Assembly (NCBI GenBank): GCA_949282305.1
Contig: CASDPB010000034.1
Coordinates: 1 to 57,410, forward strand
Direction of reading: 5' to 3'
Source: an uncultured Lentisphaeria bacterium
GTDB taxonomy: Bacteria > Verrucomicrobiota > Lentisphaeria > Victivallales > UBA1829
Length of the DNA: 57,410 nt
The position numbers and the translations under genes are program-made. A model generated the notes under the pieces. That model was not told where the DNA came from and did not search any database. It saw only the letters and a program-made list of their open reading frames with translations. Shown here piece by piece: positions 1 to 10,500 of the stretch (positions are counted from its first letter, which is position 1; every line of letters begins with the position of its first letter).

Positions 1-723
1 GGAGCCGTCCTCGGACTCTTCACCGCACTCATTTTCTTCTGGAAAAAACACGGAAATTTCTATTGGATCGTAACGGTTTCCATCGTTTTCATGCTCGGAT
101 GGAGACTCGCCATACAGATTATCTCCACACGCTATGCGTCCATCCTGATCTATCCGGCGATCATTTTCTGTGTCTATTTCTGCTTCAAACTGGAGGATCT
201 CTGCAAACTGATCCCGAAATTTCCGGAGAAACTCAACCGCATAGTCCCGTGGCTGTTCATCATCGGACTCGCCATCGCCAGCCTGGTGAAGACGCTCCAT
301 TACAATCCCTACGAAAATTATATCCGTTACAACAGCGCCGTCGCAAAACAAGACGCCGCGAAGTTCGCCAGACCTCTGGCTCTCTCCGATTCGCGGGATA
401 CTAGGCGATACCATTACTATTCCGGAATCAAGACTTTTGGAATCCCCGCCCTTGATTTCCCTAGCGACACCGTAAACACAGCAGTGATCAAATCTCTACT
501 GAACCATTATTCCAGACAATGTGACGTATTGTATTTTTTCATTGACGAGTTGAGCTCGAACGCCCCCTTGACGGGAGCCGCTCTGAGATTACCTCCGGAA
601 AATTGGACACTCCTCTCATCCCAGTATCACAACCGCCGCAAAAAGAAACAGCTCCGCCTCTACCGCTATCTCCCCCCCAAAAAGAGAGAAAGCCCAAAAA
701 TTGTAGCGCGTCATGGCAGATAA
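1..723 (+). CDS. C-terminal part of a multi-pass membrane protein, glycosyltransferase 39-like
   Basis: The reading frame is open from the first base of the window, so the start lies outside; 240 codons remain. The visible part has about three hydrophobic segments (residues 1-15, 20-55 and 77-92) followed by a soluble C-terminal tail of about 145 residues rich in Lys and Arg at the end. The stretch STRYASILIYPAII resembles the late membrane region of ArnT/PMT-type glycosyltransferases (family 39), where a conserved Arg-Tyr precedes a membrane helix. The next gene is a broken mannose-1-phosphate guanylyltransferase, which fits a polysaccharide or glycolipid locus. The family assignment is tentative because the catalytic N-terminus is missing. 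Confidence 0.6.
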   Translation, partial: GAVLGLFTALIFFWKKHGNFYWIVTVSIVFMLGWRLAIQIISTRYASILIYPAIIFCVYFCFKLEDLCKLIPKFPEKLNRIVPWLFIIGLAIASLVKTLHYNPYENYIRYNSAVAKQDAAKFARPLALSDSRDTRRYHYYSGIKTFGIPALDFPSDTVNTAVIKSLLNHYSRQCDVLYFFIDELSSNAPLTGAALRLPPENWTLLSSQYHNRRKKKQLRLYRYLPPKKRESPKIVARHGR

Positions 724-786
724 AAACAATTCATGTATTTTCAAATCCTGAAAACAGAAAATCTTTACACCTATGGTGATCATGAA

Positions 787-1885
787 ATGGTATTAAAAGT
801 TCCTACATTTGCAGTCATTATGGCGGGGGGACGCGGTGAACGTTTCTGGACGGAATGCAGAATCAAACGTCCAAAACAGCTTTTGAATTTATTCGGGGAG
901 ATGACTCTGATTGAGCAGAGGTGCTTCGTCTTCAGGGATTTGTGCCGCAGGAACATATTCTGATTGTGTCTAATCAGACTTATGTAGAATCCATCCGCAA
1001 TCTGCTGCCTGGCATTCCCGGAGAAAACATCATCGGCGAACCGGTTTCACGGGATACGCCACCGTGTGTTGCCCTTGCCGCGGGCATCGTAAAGGCAAAA
1101 GCTCATGATGACAGCGCAGTAATGCTTCTGCTTCCCGCCGATCACTGCATTGTCAACAGCTATGCAATGGTTTCCGACCTGAAAGAATGTATCGCGGCAT
1201 CCACTGATCACGAAGCAATTGCAACGATAGGAATCAAGCCGATTGAACCTAGTCCGAACTATGGTTACATTGAATATGGTGAACCCGCTTTCCGGGCAGA
1301 AGCAATTTTTCCTCGTCCGCCGTTTTACCGAAAAGCCGTTTATGGAACAGGCGCGCATTTTTCTTGCCGGAGGCAATTATAAATGGAACAGCGGAATGTT
1401 TATTTTTTCCGTGAAAACAATTTGGGGAGGAGATGCGCCGTCAGAATCCTTCTCTGTTCACTTTCGCGGAAACAATTGCAAAATACTGGAATATGGAAGG
1501 TTTTTCAGCGGAACGGCAGGAGGAATTCAAAAAACTGCCGAAGATTTCATTCGATTATGCCATTATGGAACACGCACAAAAAGTTCTGGTTTCCGATGCG
1601 AATTTTGATTGGGATGACATCGGAAACTGGAATGCCATGCGCAATCATTATGAACACGATGATGTCAATAATGTAATCCATGCAAACGCCGAACTGTTGA
1701 ATTGCCGTGACTGTATCGTATTCTCGCATGACAAGGAAAAATTGATTGCCGGAATCGACCTGAACGGGCTTGTCGTAGTGCAGAGTCCTGATGCCACTCT
1801 TGTCGTCCCTGCTAACAGCACGGCAAAAATCAAGGAACTATTGAAACAGCTCTCCGCAAAAACAGAGAAGCAGAAATTTCTATGA
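787..1885 (+). pseudogene. manC: Frameshifted mannose-1-phosphate guanylyltransferase (manC-type)
   Basis: The translated pieces together make a nearly complete GDP-mannose pyrophosphorylase, the enzyme that joins GTP and mannose-1-phosphate. The nucleotide-binding signature VIMAGGRGERFW is near the N-terminus, then RPKQLLNLFGE, LLLPADHCI, RFTEKPF, GGNYKWNSGMFIF, and DFDYAIMEH-type and FDWDDIGNW motifs. The reading frame changes three times: frame 1 to 3 near 912-921, 3 to 1 near 1300-1315 (by a run of five T), and 1 to 2 near 1415-1435 (by a run of four G). The residues are otherwise well kept, so decay is recent, or some indels are sequencing errors at homopolymers. The start at 787 (MVLKVPTFAVIMAGG) is chosen by homology. 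Confidence 0.85.
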
Positions 1886-1941
1886 AAATGCAGAGAATTG
1901 CTATTATTCAATTCTTCTGAGCATCGATGGACTTTTATGTC

Positions 1942-1983
1942 TTGTTTGAACCGAGTCACCCCACTGTAACTCGGTTCAAACAA
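1942..1983. repeat. Perfect 15-bp inverted repeat (stem-loop)
   Basis: TTGTTTGAACCGAGT at 1942-1956 is exactly mirrored by ACTCGGTTCAAACAA at 1969-1983, with a 12-base loop. It lies 57 bases after the manC relic. No T-tract follows on either strand, so a classical terminator is not certain. It may be a terminator, a protein-binding palindrome or the end of a small mobile repeat. Confidence 0.7.
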
Positions 1984-2136
1984 AATAACGCTAAGATCAT
2001 CATGATTGATCTCTAGCAGCAGTTTGAAAAGAAATTCAAACAATCGGCACAACGCTTCTGATATTATCGAAATTCGACTTTAGGATGTAATAGTTGAATT
2101 CAATTTAAAAAACGGAAACAAACAGGAGAAATAGCA

Positions 2137-3375
2137 ATGGCACAAAAAACACCAGGAGCACCGGACCCCATCAGAAACGACAATAATCTTTATGGGCAAG
2201 GTATTTGCCCGATGGAAAAGAAATCTTTTCAGGATGTTGCAGAAAGTTTTTCAAATCAGAGACTGCATTTGTTGAACTGCAATTGGGAACAATCAGCAAA
2301 AATCATTCTGATGTCACGTGTGAATGAACATATTTCCAATGATCTGGCCCAGCGATATCCCCAAAACTCAATTTATTCCGAAATACCAATCCAGATAGGC
2401 AATCATTGCGTTTCCCTTTATGAAACTCAATATTTTGCCTCAATGCTTTATCGTTTCCCATTTACCTATAATTTAAATGGGGAACCAAAGATTGAACAAA
2501 CTAATCCAAATGGAAATCATCAAATCGTAAATAACTCGCTTCCATGGCGTACTCCTTTTTCTTTCTTGCGTCTGCAGGTACGTGGTTCATTGACTGCATA
2601 CGGATACGATGAATATGGATTTCAAGAGCCAGAATATCAAAAAGCCGCTGAAATTACGTCTTTGGCTGGATATACTGGTCACTGGGGCGGTAACAATCCT
2701 GGATTTATGGGCTATACTATTTCCCATTGCCCTGACCCATTTTCTGAACGCAGTGAATACGGGCGTTTGTTCCATATCTATGATTTCTATGGAAATGCAA
2801 AATGTTCCTTTGAAATGATTCCTGCGGGAAATAAAGTTTTGATTCTGCCTTACAGTTATAGAGTTCGTAATATGGTTTTAGGTTTTGCCAAAGTATATTT
2901 CCCTCAGAACGTAAGTATTCCTATCTGGGGAGCAGACAAGATCAGCAATCCGGCAACAGAACATGTAATTCTTTATCATAATCCGGGAATTATGCGTTTG
3001 AAATTTCCAGAAGTCTCTGTCACAACAGGCTGCATTCTTGATGGCATTGATTCAATTTCTTACGTATCTTTTGAGGGATTACAACAAAAACAGAATCATA
3101 TTCTGATTTATCCCGAAAATAAGTTCGATATCACCTTTGCTTTGCATCTTGCTGTTGCCATGAAGATACAGAATATTCCTGCTGTCCGTTTTATGCAGAT
3201 TGAATCGGCAACGGAAAAGGAAACCGACTACAACTGGGATGGAATGATGTATCCGGGAACTCTCCTGTCAGATATGAAAGTCAGAGAAATCACTTCCGAT
3301 GAATTGAGAAAACTGGCAGAAGAAAATAATATTGACATACCAGATGGATATCATCAGTATTTTCCGCAATCTTGA
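2137..3375 (+). CDS. Unrecognised 412-aa protein
   Basis: I do not recognise this family. The protein has no signal peptide, membrane segment or cofactor motif that I can see, so it is probably cytoplasmic. It is rich in aromatic residues and Asn, with segments such as SLAGYTGHWGGNNPGFMGYT and ALHLAVAMKIQNIPAVRF. Start: ATG follows AACAGGAG with 8 bases between, a good ribosome binding site. A strong terminator follows at 3403. The gene is more AT-rich than the neighbouring metabolic genes and sits alone between a pseudogene and a 650-base non-coding stretch, which suggests recent acquisition. Confidence 0.8.
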   Translation: MAQKTPGAPDPIRNDNNLYGQGICPMEKKSFQDVAESFSNQRLHLLNCNWEQSAKIILMSRVNEHISNDLAQRYPQNSIYSEIPIQIGNHCVSLYETQYFASMLYRFPFTYNLNGEPKIEQTNPNGNHQIVNNSLPWRTPFSFLRLQVRGSLTAYGYDEYGFQEPEYQKAAEITSLAGYTGHWGGNNPGFMGYTISHCPDPFSERSEYGRLFHIYDFYGNAKCSFEMIPAGNKVLILPYSYRVRNMVLGFAKVYFPQNVSIPIWGADKISNPATEHVILYHNPGIMRLKFPEVSVTTGCILDGIDSISYVSFEGLQQKQNHILIYPENKFDITFALHLAVAMKIQNIPAVRFMQIESATEKETDYNWDGMMYPGTLLSDMKVREITSDELRKLAEENNIDIPDGYHQYFPQS

Positions 3376-3402
3376 ACTTGAGTTTGCAGTATACTACATT
3401 TC

Positions 3403-3439
3403 AAAAACAGGCAAGTCATACAAATACTTGCCTGTTTTT
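3403..3439 (+). terminator. Intrinsic terminator after the 412-aa gene
   Basis: AAAAACAGGCAAGT (3403-3416) pairs perfectly with ACTTGCCTGTTTTT (3426-3439), giving a 14-bp stem, a 9-base loop and a T-tract. It starts 27 bases after the stop codon. The A-tract on the other side makes it potentially bidirectional. Confidence 0.9.
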
Positions 3440-4092
3440 GTGGTAATTTATTCGATTGTTTTTAATTTTACATAATTTGAATTTAAATATGTCTTAATAT
3501 TCAGGAAATGACATAGAGCTCATATTCCCTGAAAAATTATTGATGGGATTTGCAATCTATACGACAGTGGAATATATTGAGAGTGTTGTAAGGGGATGAA
3601 AGCTTATTGAAATGGTAATAAGTGGCACTTTGTGTAGTTTTGAGGATATGGTGCCCGGATATGAGGCTCTTAAGAGGAGGTGTCAATCGGTGCCATATGG
3701 AGGATCGAAAGTGGTAAAAAGTGCCGTTTGGCAATGTTGCTTTCCGAACACAGCAAAGAGCCAAATATGATATTTTTGAGTCTAAAAAGAGAACTTTATG
3801 TTTTTTTTAAGTTCAAGGAAAAAAGTTGGACATCCTCTCAGCGCCCACCACTGGCAAACCCATTTCCAAAGAAAAGCCGCCGTTTATTACCGTTCAGGAC
3901 TTTCTTTTCCGCATTATTTCAGCCAGAACAGAATTTCCATCGCCAATCCTGAACGGTTCGCGACAGCTTTCGTTGTTCCTGCATCCCGGAGTGAGAGAAA
4001 CAACCGGGGCAACTCCCGGTTTTCATCCGCGGATTCCAGTGTCTTCCCCTGATTGCCAGGGGATTCGAAATAGGAAAAACATCCCGTGTCCG
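3440..4092. other. Non-coding stretch with short hairpins
   Basis: About 650 bases with no convincing gene; short open frames here carry no recognisable domain and no good ribosome binding site. Two small hairpins lie downstream of the minus-strand DUF4434 gene: CCCCTG/CAGGGG at 4046-4062 and AACCGGG/CCCGGTT at 4002-4021. They may end the minus-strand operon. Confidence 0.5.
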
Positions 4093-5064
4093 CTATCCTT
4101 CAAAACGATAATCGCGTGCTCTGGCAGGGATGTTGAAATACTGGCAATAACGGTTGAAGAGATTGCCGGCGGATTTATACTGACTGTTGGGACTCATGAA
4201 ATGGGAAAATTCAAAAGTAATTCCCTCCTTGATGCCGGCGGCTTCCGCCGATTCCAACTTCCAGAGGAATTTTTCCCAGGCAATGGGAGGAAAGCGCCAC
4301 GGCATATCCCGGTCAAAACTTTCCACATTGCTCCAGCAGAGAATGCCGTACTTATCCGCAAGTCTGCGGGTAACTTCCAAATAGGCGGTCAGTTCGTCAT
4401 AATTCACGTGTCCGTCCTGGAAGGCGACAATATCGACAGAACCGGCAATTTCGGAAAAAACAGCATCCCAGTGCCGGGCGTGGGCTTCCACCGTGAGAAC
4501 CGTCAGATCCTGTTCTCCGCACGCCTCGGCAGCCTTGACTCCGGCAAAGTAGGGGGAAATCAAAGTCGGTTTATTCCCGGACACTTTTTTGGAAAAAGTC
4601 CCCTGCTCCACAAACAGATTGACAACACCGGGATCATTGGCGCGCACCTCGTGCGTCAGATACCACCCGGTAAAGGCCTTGCGGTGTCCGTAAAGTGCCT
4701 GAATCTCGGCAATGATCTCCTTGTTGAATTCAATTTCACGCCGGAAATCATCGGCAGTCCAGCCTGCCCCGCAGTTTTTGTCAACGCCGTGACAGGTTCC
4801 GATGAACATTTCCATCTCATATTTTTCCGCAAGAGAGAGAAAGAGGTCAATCAGATCCAGAGGGGGCCGATGACGTATTCCATAGCGGGGCAAAACTTTC
4901 GACGGATATGTCATCCAGAAACTGCTGGCGCAGCGAATGAGGATGACACGCCGGATTCCCATTGCCTTCATTGCCCGGAAATCGGCGTCCCACTCTTCCG
5001 GTCCCCAGTTGTTGCTGGGAATATCAAAAGTTATTTCATCTAAAAATGTTCCTGTGATTCTCAT
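4093..5064 (-). CDS. DUF4434-type TIM-barrel protein, probable glycosidase-like
   Basis: This 323-aa protein has no signal peptide. It resembles DUF4434 proteins, which fold as glycoside hydrolase-like TIM barrels. The N-terminus MRITGTFLDEITFDIPSNNW, the alternating strand/helix pattern (MFIGTCHG, FTGWYLTHEV, DIVAFQDGHV, LCWSNVESF) and acidic residues at strand ends (HEV near residue 140, NVESFD near 250) fit this. The reaction is unknown; sugar or glycoside processing is inferred from context. It is the last gene of the pseudopilin/GH28 operon, 116 bases after the GH28 stop codon. Confidence 0.7.
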   Translation of the reverse strand: MRITGTFLDEITFDIPSNNWGPEEWDADFRAMKAMGIRRVILIRCASSFWMTYPSKVLPRYGIRHRPPLDLIDLFLSLAEKYEMEMFIGTCHGVDKNCGAGWTADDFRREIEFNKEIIAEIQALYGHRKAFTGWYLTHEVRANDPGVVNLFVEQGTFSKKVSGNKPTLISPYFAGVKAAEACGEQDLTVLTVEAHARHWDAVFSEIAGSVDIVAFQDGHVNYDELTAYLEVTRRLADKYGILCWSNVESFDRDMPWRFPPIAWEKFLWKLESAEAAGIKEGITFEFSHFMSPNSQYKSAGNLFNRYCQYFNIPARARDYRFEG

Positions 5065-5180
5065 AAATTTCCGTTCCTTCGTCTTTTATCAATGCAGTTG
5101 GCTCATCTTTATGGATAAAAACGCGGAAAAGCCGCCGGAAAACGCTGCGGAAGTGTCTTTTCCGGCAGTTCCCGCGGCGA

Positions 5181-6488
5181 TTAACTTTCTGTGCAGTCCG
5201 GTTCCTGCTCCAGCGGCAGAAAGCCTGCATGCCCGCAGGTTATGCTGACGTCTCTCAGGAACGGAACCGGTATGCCGTGCAGACGCAATCCGCCGCATTT
5301 CCAATGTCCCCCCCAGTGATCCGGCATGGCTGCCTCCGGGTTTCGGGTAGCCGGTATTTCTGGAAGATCGGCAACCTGCATTGTCACATCATCAAAGCGC
5401 AGTCCGGAGATGGCGTGGGGAACGCCGCTCCCGATATAGCTGGTGGCAACGCTTTCAATCGTCATGCCGGAAAAGGAAAGATTCCGGATGTATCCGGCGT
5501 AATCGGTGCGGGGTGCTTCGTTTCCCGCCCAGATAAAGAATGCCTGTCCGACGTTGCGCATGACAATATTCTGAAAGCGGAGATTTTCGATGAGCGCGCC
5601 GTGTTCAATCTTCATGGGAGGAGAGACCGGTGCAATGGACAGGATGTCGATCCCGTGACGGGAGTCGTAAATGACAAGACTGCTGAAAACAGAATCACGG
5701 ATCATCGCATCGCCCTCATATCCGATCCGAATGGCACAAGTCGCGCTTGAAAGGATACAATTTGAGACAATGATCCGTTCGCATGGAAGAGATCGTCCGA
5801 AACGGCAGGGATCACTTTTCAATGCGATGCAGTCGTCCCCTGCCTCAATATCGCAATTCACGATCCTGACCTGCTGTGAACAGTTGATGTCAATGGCATC
5901 CGTATTCGGACCGTTGCGCGGATTGCGGATGACTACGCCGTCAATCAACGCCCGCCGGCAATCCACCAGCCAGACAGTGAAAGCGGCGGAATTTTTTATG
6001 GAAACTCCGGCAATGTGAATGTCGCTGCATCCTGCCAGATACAGCAGCACGGGACGCTGCGCACACGGCTTGTAGACATTATAGCTGATAACCGGCTGGT
6101 TGGGAGGCAGAGTGGCATCCGTATCGCCTGAAAAGTATTCTTTTTCCCAGAATGCGGGACCATTGCCGTCGATGCACCCGGCACCGGTGATGGTAATCTG
6201 TTTCCGGTTGAATCCGTATAAAAAGTAATACGGCAACCAGTCGTCATGGACTGAACTGTCCCGGTAAAAGTCCGCGATGTTTCCGGAGGCGCGCAGAACA
6301 GCACCGGCTTCCAGTGTAATCGTCAGCCGGTCAATCAGAGCAATGCTTCCGGAGACATAGGTTCCGGAAGGGAAGTACAGCTCTCCGCCTCCCGCGGCTT
6401 CGAGAGCCGCCAGCGCCCTTGCGATTGCTTCGGTATTGATCGTCCTGCCGTCACCGACGGCGCCGAAATCCAATATGTTTATTTTCAT
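5181..6488 (-). CDS. Glycoside hydrolase family 28-like protein (polygalacturonase fold)
   Basis: This 435-aa right-handed beta-helix protein starts with the typical pectate-lyase/GH28 entry (NILDFGAVGDG, then LYFPSGTYV). It carries NTDAID at 195-200 and GDDCIALKS at 217-225, the acidic residues used by GH28 for hydrolysis of uronic-acid linkages. The other two GH28 signatures are not conserved: the GHG site reads TCA (250-252) and the RIK site reads as GIDIL (279-283). No signal peptide is visible, so it may act on imported oligosaccharides. It starts 12 bases after the GntR-type regulator with an AGAGG ribosome binding site. Confidence 0.85.
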   Translation of the reverse strand: MKINILDFGAVGDGRTINTEAIARALAALEAAGGGELYFPSGTYVSGSIALIDRLTITLEAGAVLRASGNIADFYRDSSVHDDWLPYYFLYGFNRKQITITGAGCIDGNGPAFWEKEYFSGDTDATLPPNQPVISYNVYKPCAQRPVLLYLAGCSDIHIAGVSIKNSAAFTVWLVDCRRALIDGVVIRNPRNGPNTDAIDINCSQQVRIVNCDIEAGDDCIALKSDPCRFGRSLPCERIIVSNCILSSATCAIRIGYEGDAMIRDSVFSSLVIYDSRHGIDILSIAPVSPPMKIEHGALIENLRFQNIVMRNVGQAFFIWAGNEAPRTDYAGYIRNLSFSGMTIESVATSYIGSGVPHAISGLRFDDVTMQVADLPEIPATRNPEAAMPDHWGGHWKCGGLRLHGIPVPFLRDVSITCGHAGFLPLEQEPDCTES

Positions 6489-6500
6489 TGCAGACCTCTT

Positions 6501-7562
6501 TTACCGTTCCGTATTTTTTGAAAGAATAATGGATTCGCCTTTTTGGAGGATCACCTGATCCGCCTCCCAGAACAAACTGCCTTCCCAGGGAACGGAACGC
6601 TGCAGCCAATCCAGATAGTATTTGAAGTAGGAATAGGGATCCGTCCGTTCCAGTGAAGTGATTGCGGGGGTGTGGTATTCCGCCTGCAGTTCACCGTCAA
6701 AAGCCGCCAGAGAATAGTCTATGCCGGCGGTCAGACCGCAGTCCCTGGCAGCCCGGGCGAAAACTGTCGCCGCAGCCATTGTAACGCACAGCAGAGGACG
6801 CCTGAAGTCAAAAGCGCCATCCTGAATGTGCTTCCGGAATATTCTGCGCAATTCCTGAAACGGCAGCACTCCGCCATTGCTGCTGAAATCCCAGAAACGC
6901 CCTGTCCCGGACACTTCCGCAATTGCATTCCGCCACTCTTCACGGCGCGTCTTCGCCACGGGGTTCAGCGGAATGACACTCAGTAAATCAATGTCATGAT
7001 ACCCCTGTTCAATCAGATAGTTCAGCAGAACCCGCAAGCCGTGACGGGGGAAAAGGGAAAATGACAGAAAGCCGAGCTTTGACAGATCCCATTCCAGAAT
7101 CAATATGGGTTTCTTCAGGGAGTGCAGTTTTCTTATCATCCATTCCGGGAGGTCGGAACACGGGATCAGGATCAGGGCATCGACAATATTGTAACTTTCG
7201 CACAACACCGGATCATGCCAGCTGCCGTAGAACACAGTCTGAATCTGAACGGCTGTGTCTTCTGCCGCCTGTTCCAACGCCAGATAATGGGCATAGTAAT
7301 TGTCCGAATTCAGAACAGGGATGAAGTAACCCACCCGCATTTTATTGCATTCCGGATGCTCATTCTGCAAACGCCCGTTTTTCCGCCGGGCGATGATTCC
7401 GGAATGCAGAAGTGCATCCAATGCCTTCCGGACAGTCGGGCGTGCCACGCCGAATTCATTGGCAAGGCTGCGTTCCGAAGGCAGAACTCCGTCGGCATAT
7501 ACGGCTTCCTGCAGTCTCTGCCTGAGGATTTTTTCAATATTCTTGGCTGTAATTCTTGTCAT
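6501..7562 (-). CDS. GntR-type DNA-binding regulator with LacI-like sensor domain
   Basis: This is a 353-aa transcription regulator. Residues 1-65 form a GntR winged helix (LPSERSLANEFGVARPTVRK, then GIIARRKNGR). From about residue 75 (MRVGYFIPVL) a periplasmic-binding-protein-like domain of the LacI type follows, which should bind a sugar. The start at 7562 (MTRITAKNIEK) is preferred over an in-frame ATG at 7739, which would bury the helix-turn-helix behind 59 unrelated residues and overlap the upstream gene. It lies 14 bases after the large secreted protein and just before GH28, so it probably controls its own operon, perhaps through the palindrome at 11864. Confidence 0.9.
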   Translation of the reverse strand: MTRITAKNIEKILRQRLQEAVYADGVLPSERSLANEFGVARPTVRKALDALLHSGIIARRKNGRLQNEHPECNKMRVGYFIPVLNSDNYYAHYLALEQAAEDTAVQIQTVFYGSWHDPVLCESYNIVDALILIPCSDLPEWMIRKLHSLKKPILILEWDLSKLGFLSFSLFPRHGLRVLLNYLIEQGYHDIDLLSVIPLNPVAKTRREEWRNAIAEVSGTGRFWDFSSNGGVLPFQELRRIFRKHIQDGAFDFRRPLLCVTMAAATVFARAARDCGLTAGIDYSLAAFDGELQAEYHTPAITSLERTDPYSYFKYYLDWLQRSVPWEGSLFWEADQVILQKGESIILSKNTER

Positions 7563-7576
7563 AACGCATTCTTCAA

Positions 7577-10500
7577 TTAATCGTTTTCCAATTCCAGGCG
7601 ATACAGTTTGGCAACGGACACCGGCATTTGCAGACGGAGAGTCCCGTCTTTGTCTGCAACAGCGCGTTCCGACAGGATTTTTCCGGTCCACTCGTCTTTG
7701 ATGCGGTAGGTGCTTCCCGGTTTTCCCGCATGAAACCATTCCAGTGAAACCGGAGTCGCAGGAACTGCCTTTGCGACGGTTTCCACCTTGTCACCTTTAT
7801 CGCCGTAAGGTCCCTTGTCGGCAATCTCCGCTTCCGCCGGATCCAGAAACGCCACCATCAGGCTGCCGTCTGCAAGCCGGTATCCGCAGGCAAACCAGTT
7901 TTCGGGAGTTACCCGGGCAGTCATTTCCGCATCAAGAGAGGCAAACAGGTCTGCCGCCAGCTTCTTCAACTCATCTCTTCCGGCAAAGTGTTTCGGCAGC
8001 TGATTGAAAGGAAGACCGGAGTAGACAATCCTGCTGCCGTTGGCGAGAGGAAGACTCCAGACCACACTCTGTCCCTGCGGGGTCGCAACCAGCGGCTGCG
8101 CGTTTTCCGGAGGCGCAAGCAGCAGGATCGGAAGCGGAACGGGGAAATGATATTCCCTGCCGTTCATCAGCAGCGAGTCCGCCGTGGTCCGCCGCGGACT
8201 GCCGGGAATGCCCCATGCACTTAAATTTCCGCTCTGCCGCCAGGCGAACTGTTCCGCCTCCCAGCCGTTCCGGTAATCAACATGCCAGGGCATGGCGTGG
8301 TTGATCCACAATGTGCGCTTTTTCCCGTCTGAAGCGGCAAGCCACTGCTGAATCAGCTTGAAATCATCCCCGATCAGGCGCTCCGCCTCCCAGAACAGAA
8401 CACGGTAGGGGCTCAGCATTTCACCGGAAACAAGAGGCGTCTGCAGTCCATGGAAAGCATATCCGGAACAGCGCAGCAGCGATTCCAGCCCGATGGCGCT
8501 ACGTGAATTCGCCCGATAGTTTTCGGGATAGTAGGAATTGTTGTTGGTCAAAGTCGCCCAGACGGCATCGGCTGTCATCGGAACGGCTTTTGTATCTACG
8601 GCAAGTTGAAATCCGCGGTACATTGCCTTTTCCTCCGCGATCCGGTAGAAACGGTCGCGTCCCAGATAGAAATCAACTTGCAGATCTGAATAAGGAATTG
8701 CGGCACGTTTGGTGAACAGGCTTACGAAACTGGTTTCCGCTGTCCGGTAGGGTGCCCACTGTCCCGCCCCGATTTCTTCGTGCAGTCCGACCCGTTTCTC
8801 AAAAATTTTCCCATACTTGACCCAGTAGGGCTCCGCGCCGTAGGTGACGGCGAAAGCCTGTCTGTAGGCACTGCGGAAAAGCCAGCGGGTTTGGCGGTCG
8901 ATGTAGGGAAGCCGGTAGAGGAACGCCGAGATTTGAGCGACCAGCACTCCATCGTGCCCGATTACCAGATGCACCTCGGGAGCCTCCGCACGCAGTTGAG
9001 CGGACAAATCATCCAGCCGCATCATGTGGTAATAAGCGCGCAGCAGGTAATGCAGCCGATAGGCAAGCACTTCACGGAGCGAGTTCAGATACCCGCCCTC
9101 CTGCGCCAGTGTGACTTTCAGCGGCTCATATTCCTCCCACGATGCAAAGCCGAGCATTTCGGGAAGCGGAAATTCTTCTCCGTAAATCATGGTGTAAATT
9201 TCCCGCAGATGGTAGCGTGACTGGGTGGAACCGCCGGGATCGAGCATCCGCACGCCGGCATCCCGTCCCAGCAGAGCCCGCCGGTAGTTTTCCACTGCCG
9301 CCGGTGCATATCCGAGAAAGTGTCCATGACTGCCTTTTCTGTTGCTCAACACTCCCGGCGGTTCATAACCCGCTACCGCTTCCACCAGATTCACGATGTC
9401 CGGTTTGCCGGAGAGGATGCGCTGAAACCATTTCCGGCTGTGCTGCCTGACCAGCCATGAAGTCACATCTTCGCTGTGATGGGGCATATAATCCTGCGCG
9501 GAACGTCCGCTGGAATCGCAGTCATCCAGTCCCCATTCGGCAAGTTTGACATAGTTCGTAAGCAGCTGCCCGTAGTTGCAGAGCAGTTTTTCCTGATACA
9601 TCCATTCGCGCATGTCCGCCGGCATGGTGAAGCACTGCAGTCCGCGCAGAAGAGGATATTCCCGGCGCCATTCCGCCAGCCGGTCGCGAAACTCCCTGCC
9701 CTCCGAAGCATACTGCGAGCCGTTGAAGGAGCGGAACATGGTATCCGGCAATGCCGCCGCGGGATTTCCCGGCAGATTCTCAACGCCGATGCGGCTGTTG
9801 TGCACCGCCCGCCCCGCATCGTCTGTCAGGACGGCTTCCACAATGCTTTTCCTCCGGTCAAGCGTTACGGGCAGAGTCAGGCTTGTCTGCCATGCGGCGG
9901 AATCTTTCCACTTCACAGGCAATTTCGCCAGAGACCTGCCATCCATCAGGAGATTGACGGCATAACCTTCGGGCAGGTTCTCCCCCATGCGCTCAACGCC
10001 GACGGTCAGTGTCCGGTCCGGGGCTCCGTAAACAGGATTGACATCAACATAGGCAATCGCGGCAGGAGGCAGCCAATGCACAACCTTGCCGGTCTTCTGT
10101 CCATATTGCGTCACCACCTCAAAACGGTAGACTCCCCATTCCCCTGCGGGGGGCGCATCAATTCCGACAGAAGCGACAAAGGTTTCCCCCGGCTTTAAAT
10201 GCGTCGTCTGATCCGGGAATGTCCTGGGGGGCCGCTCAATCCCGAATTCAGGATCCTTGACCCACTGCGCATTCCACTTTACTTCCGTCGGCACTTTGCC
10301 GGGGTTGGACAGCGAGACGGAAACGGTGATGGACTCCGTGTCACCGATGACTGCGCGTTCCCCGGGGACGGTTATTTTGATTTCAGGCAGAGGAGTCCGG
10401 ATGAACTGCAGCAGTTTCGGCCAGAAGGACCTGCCGCCGCCCGGCGCAAAGACGGTTTCATGCAAAGGCATGGAGCCCAGGAAAATGAATTTCCCATTCC

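Noticed and set aside
3826-5043. 405-codon plus-strand frame
   Set aside because: Mostly antisense to the DUF4434 gene and lacks any recognised motif.
7563-7739. Longer N-terminus for the GntR-type regulator
   Set aside because: It would overlap the upstream gene and place 59 unrelated residues before the winged helix.
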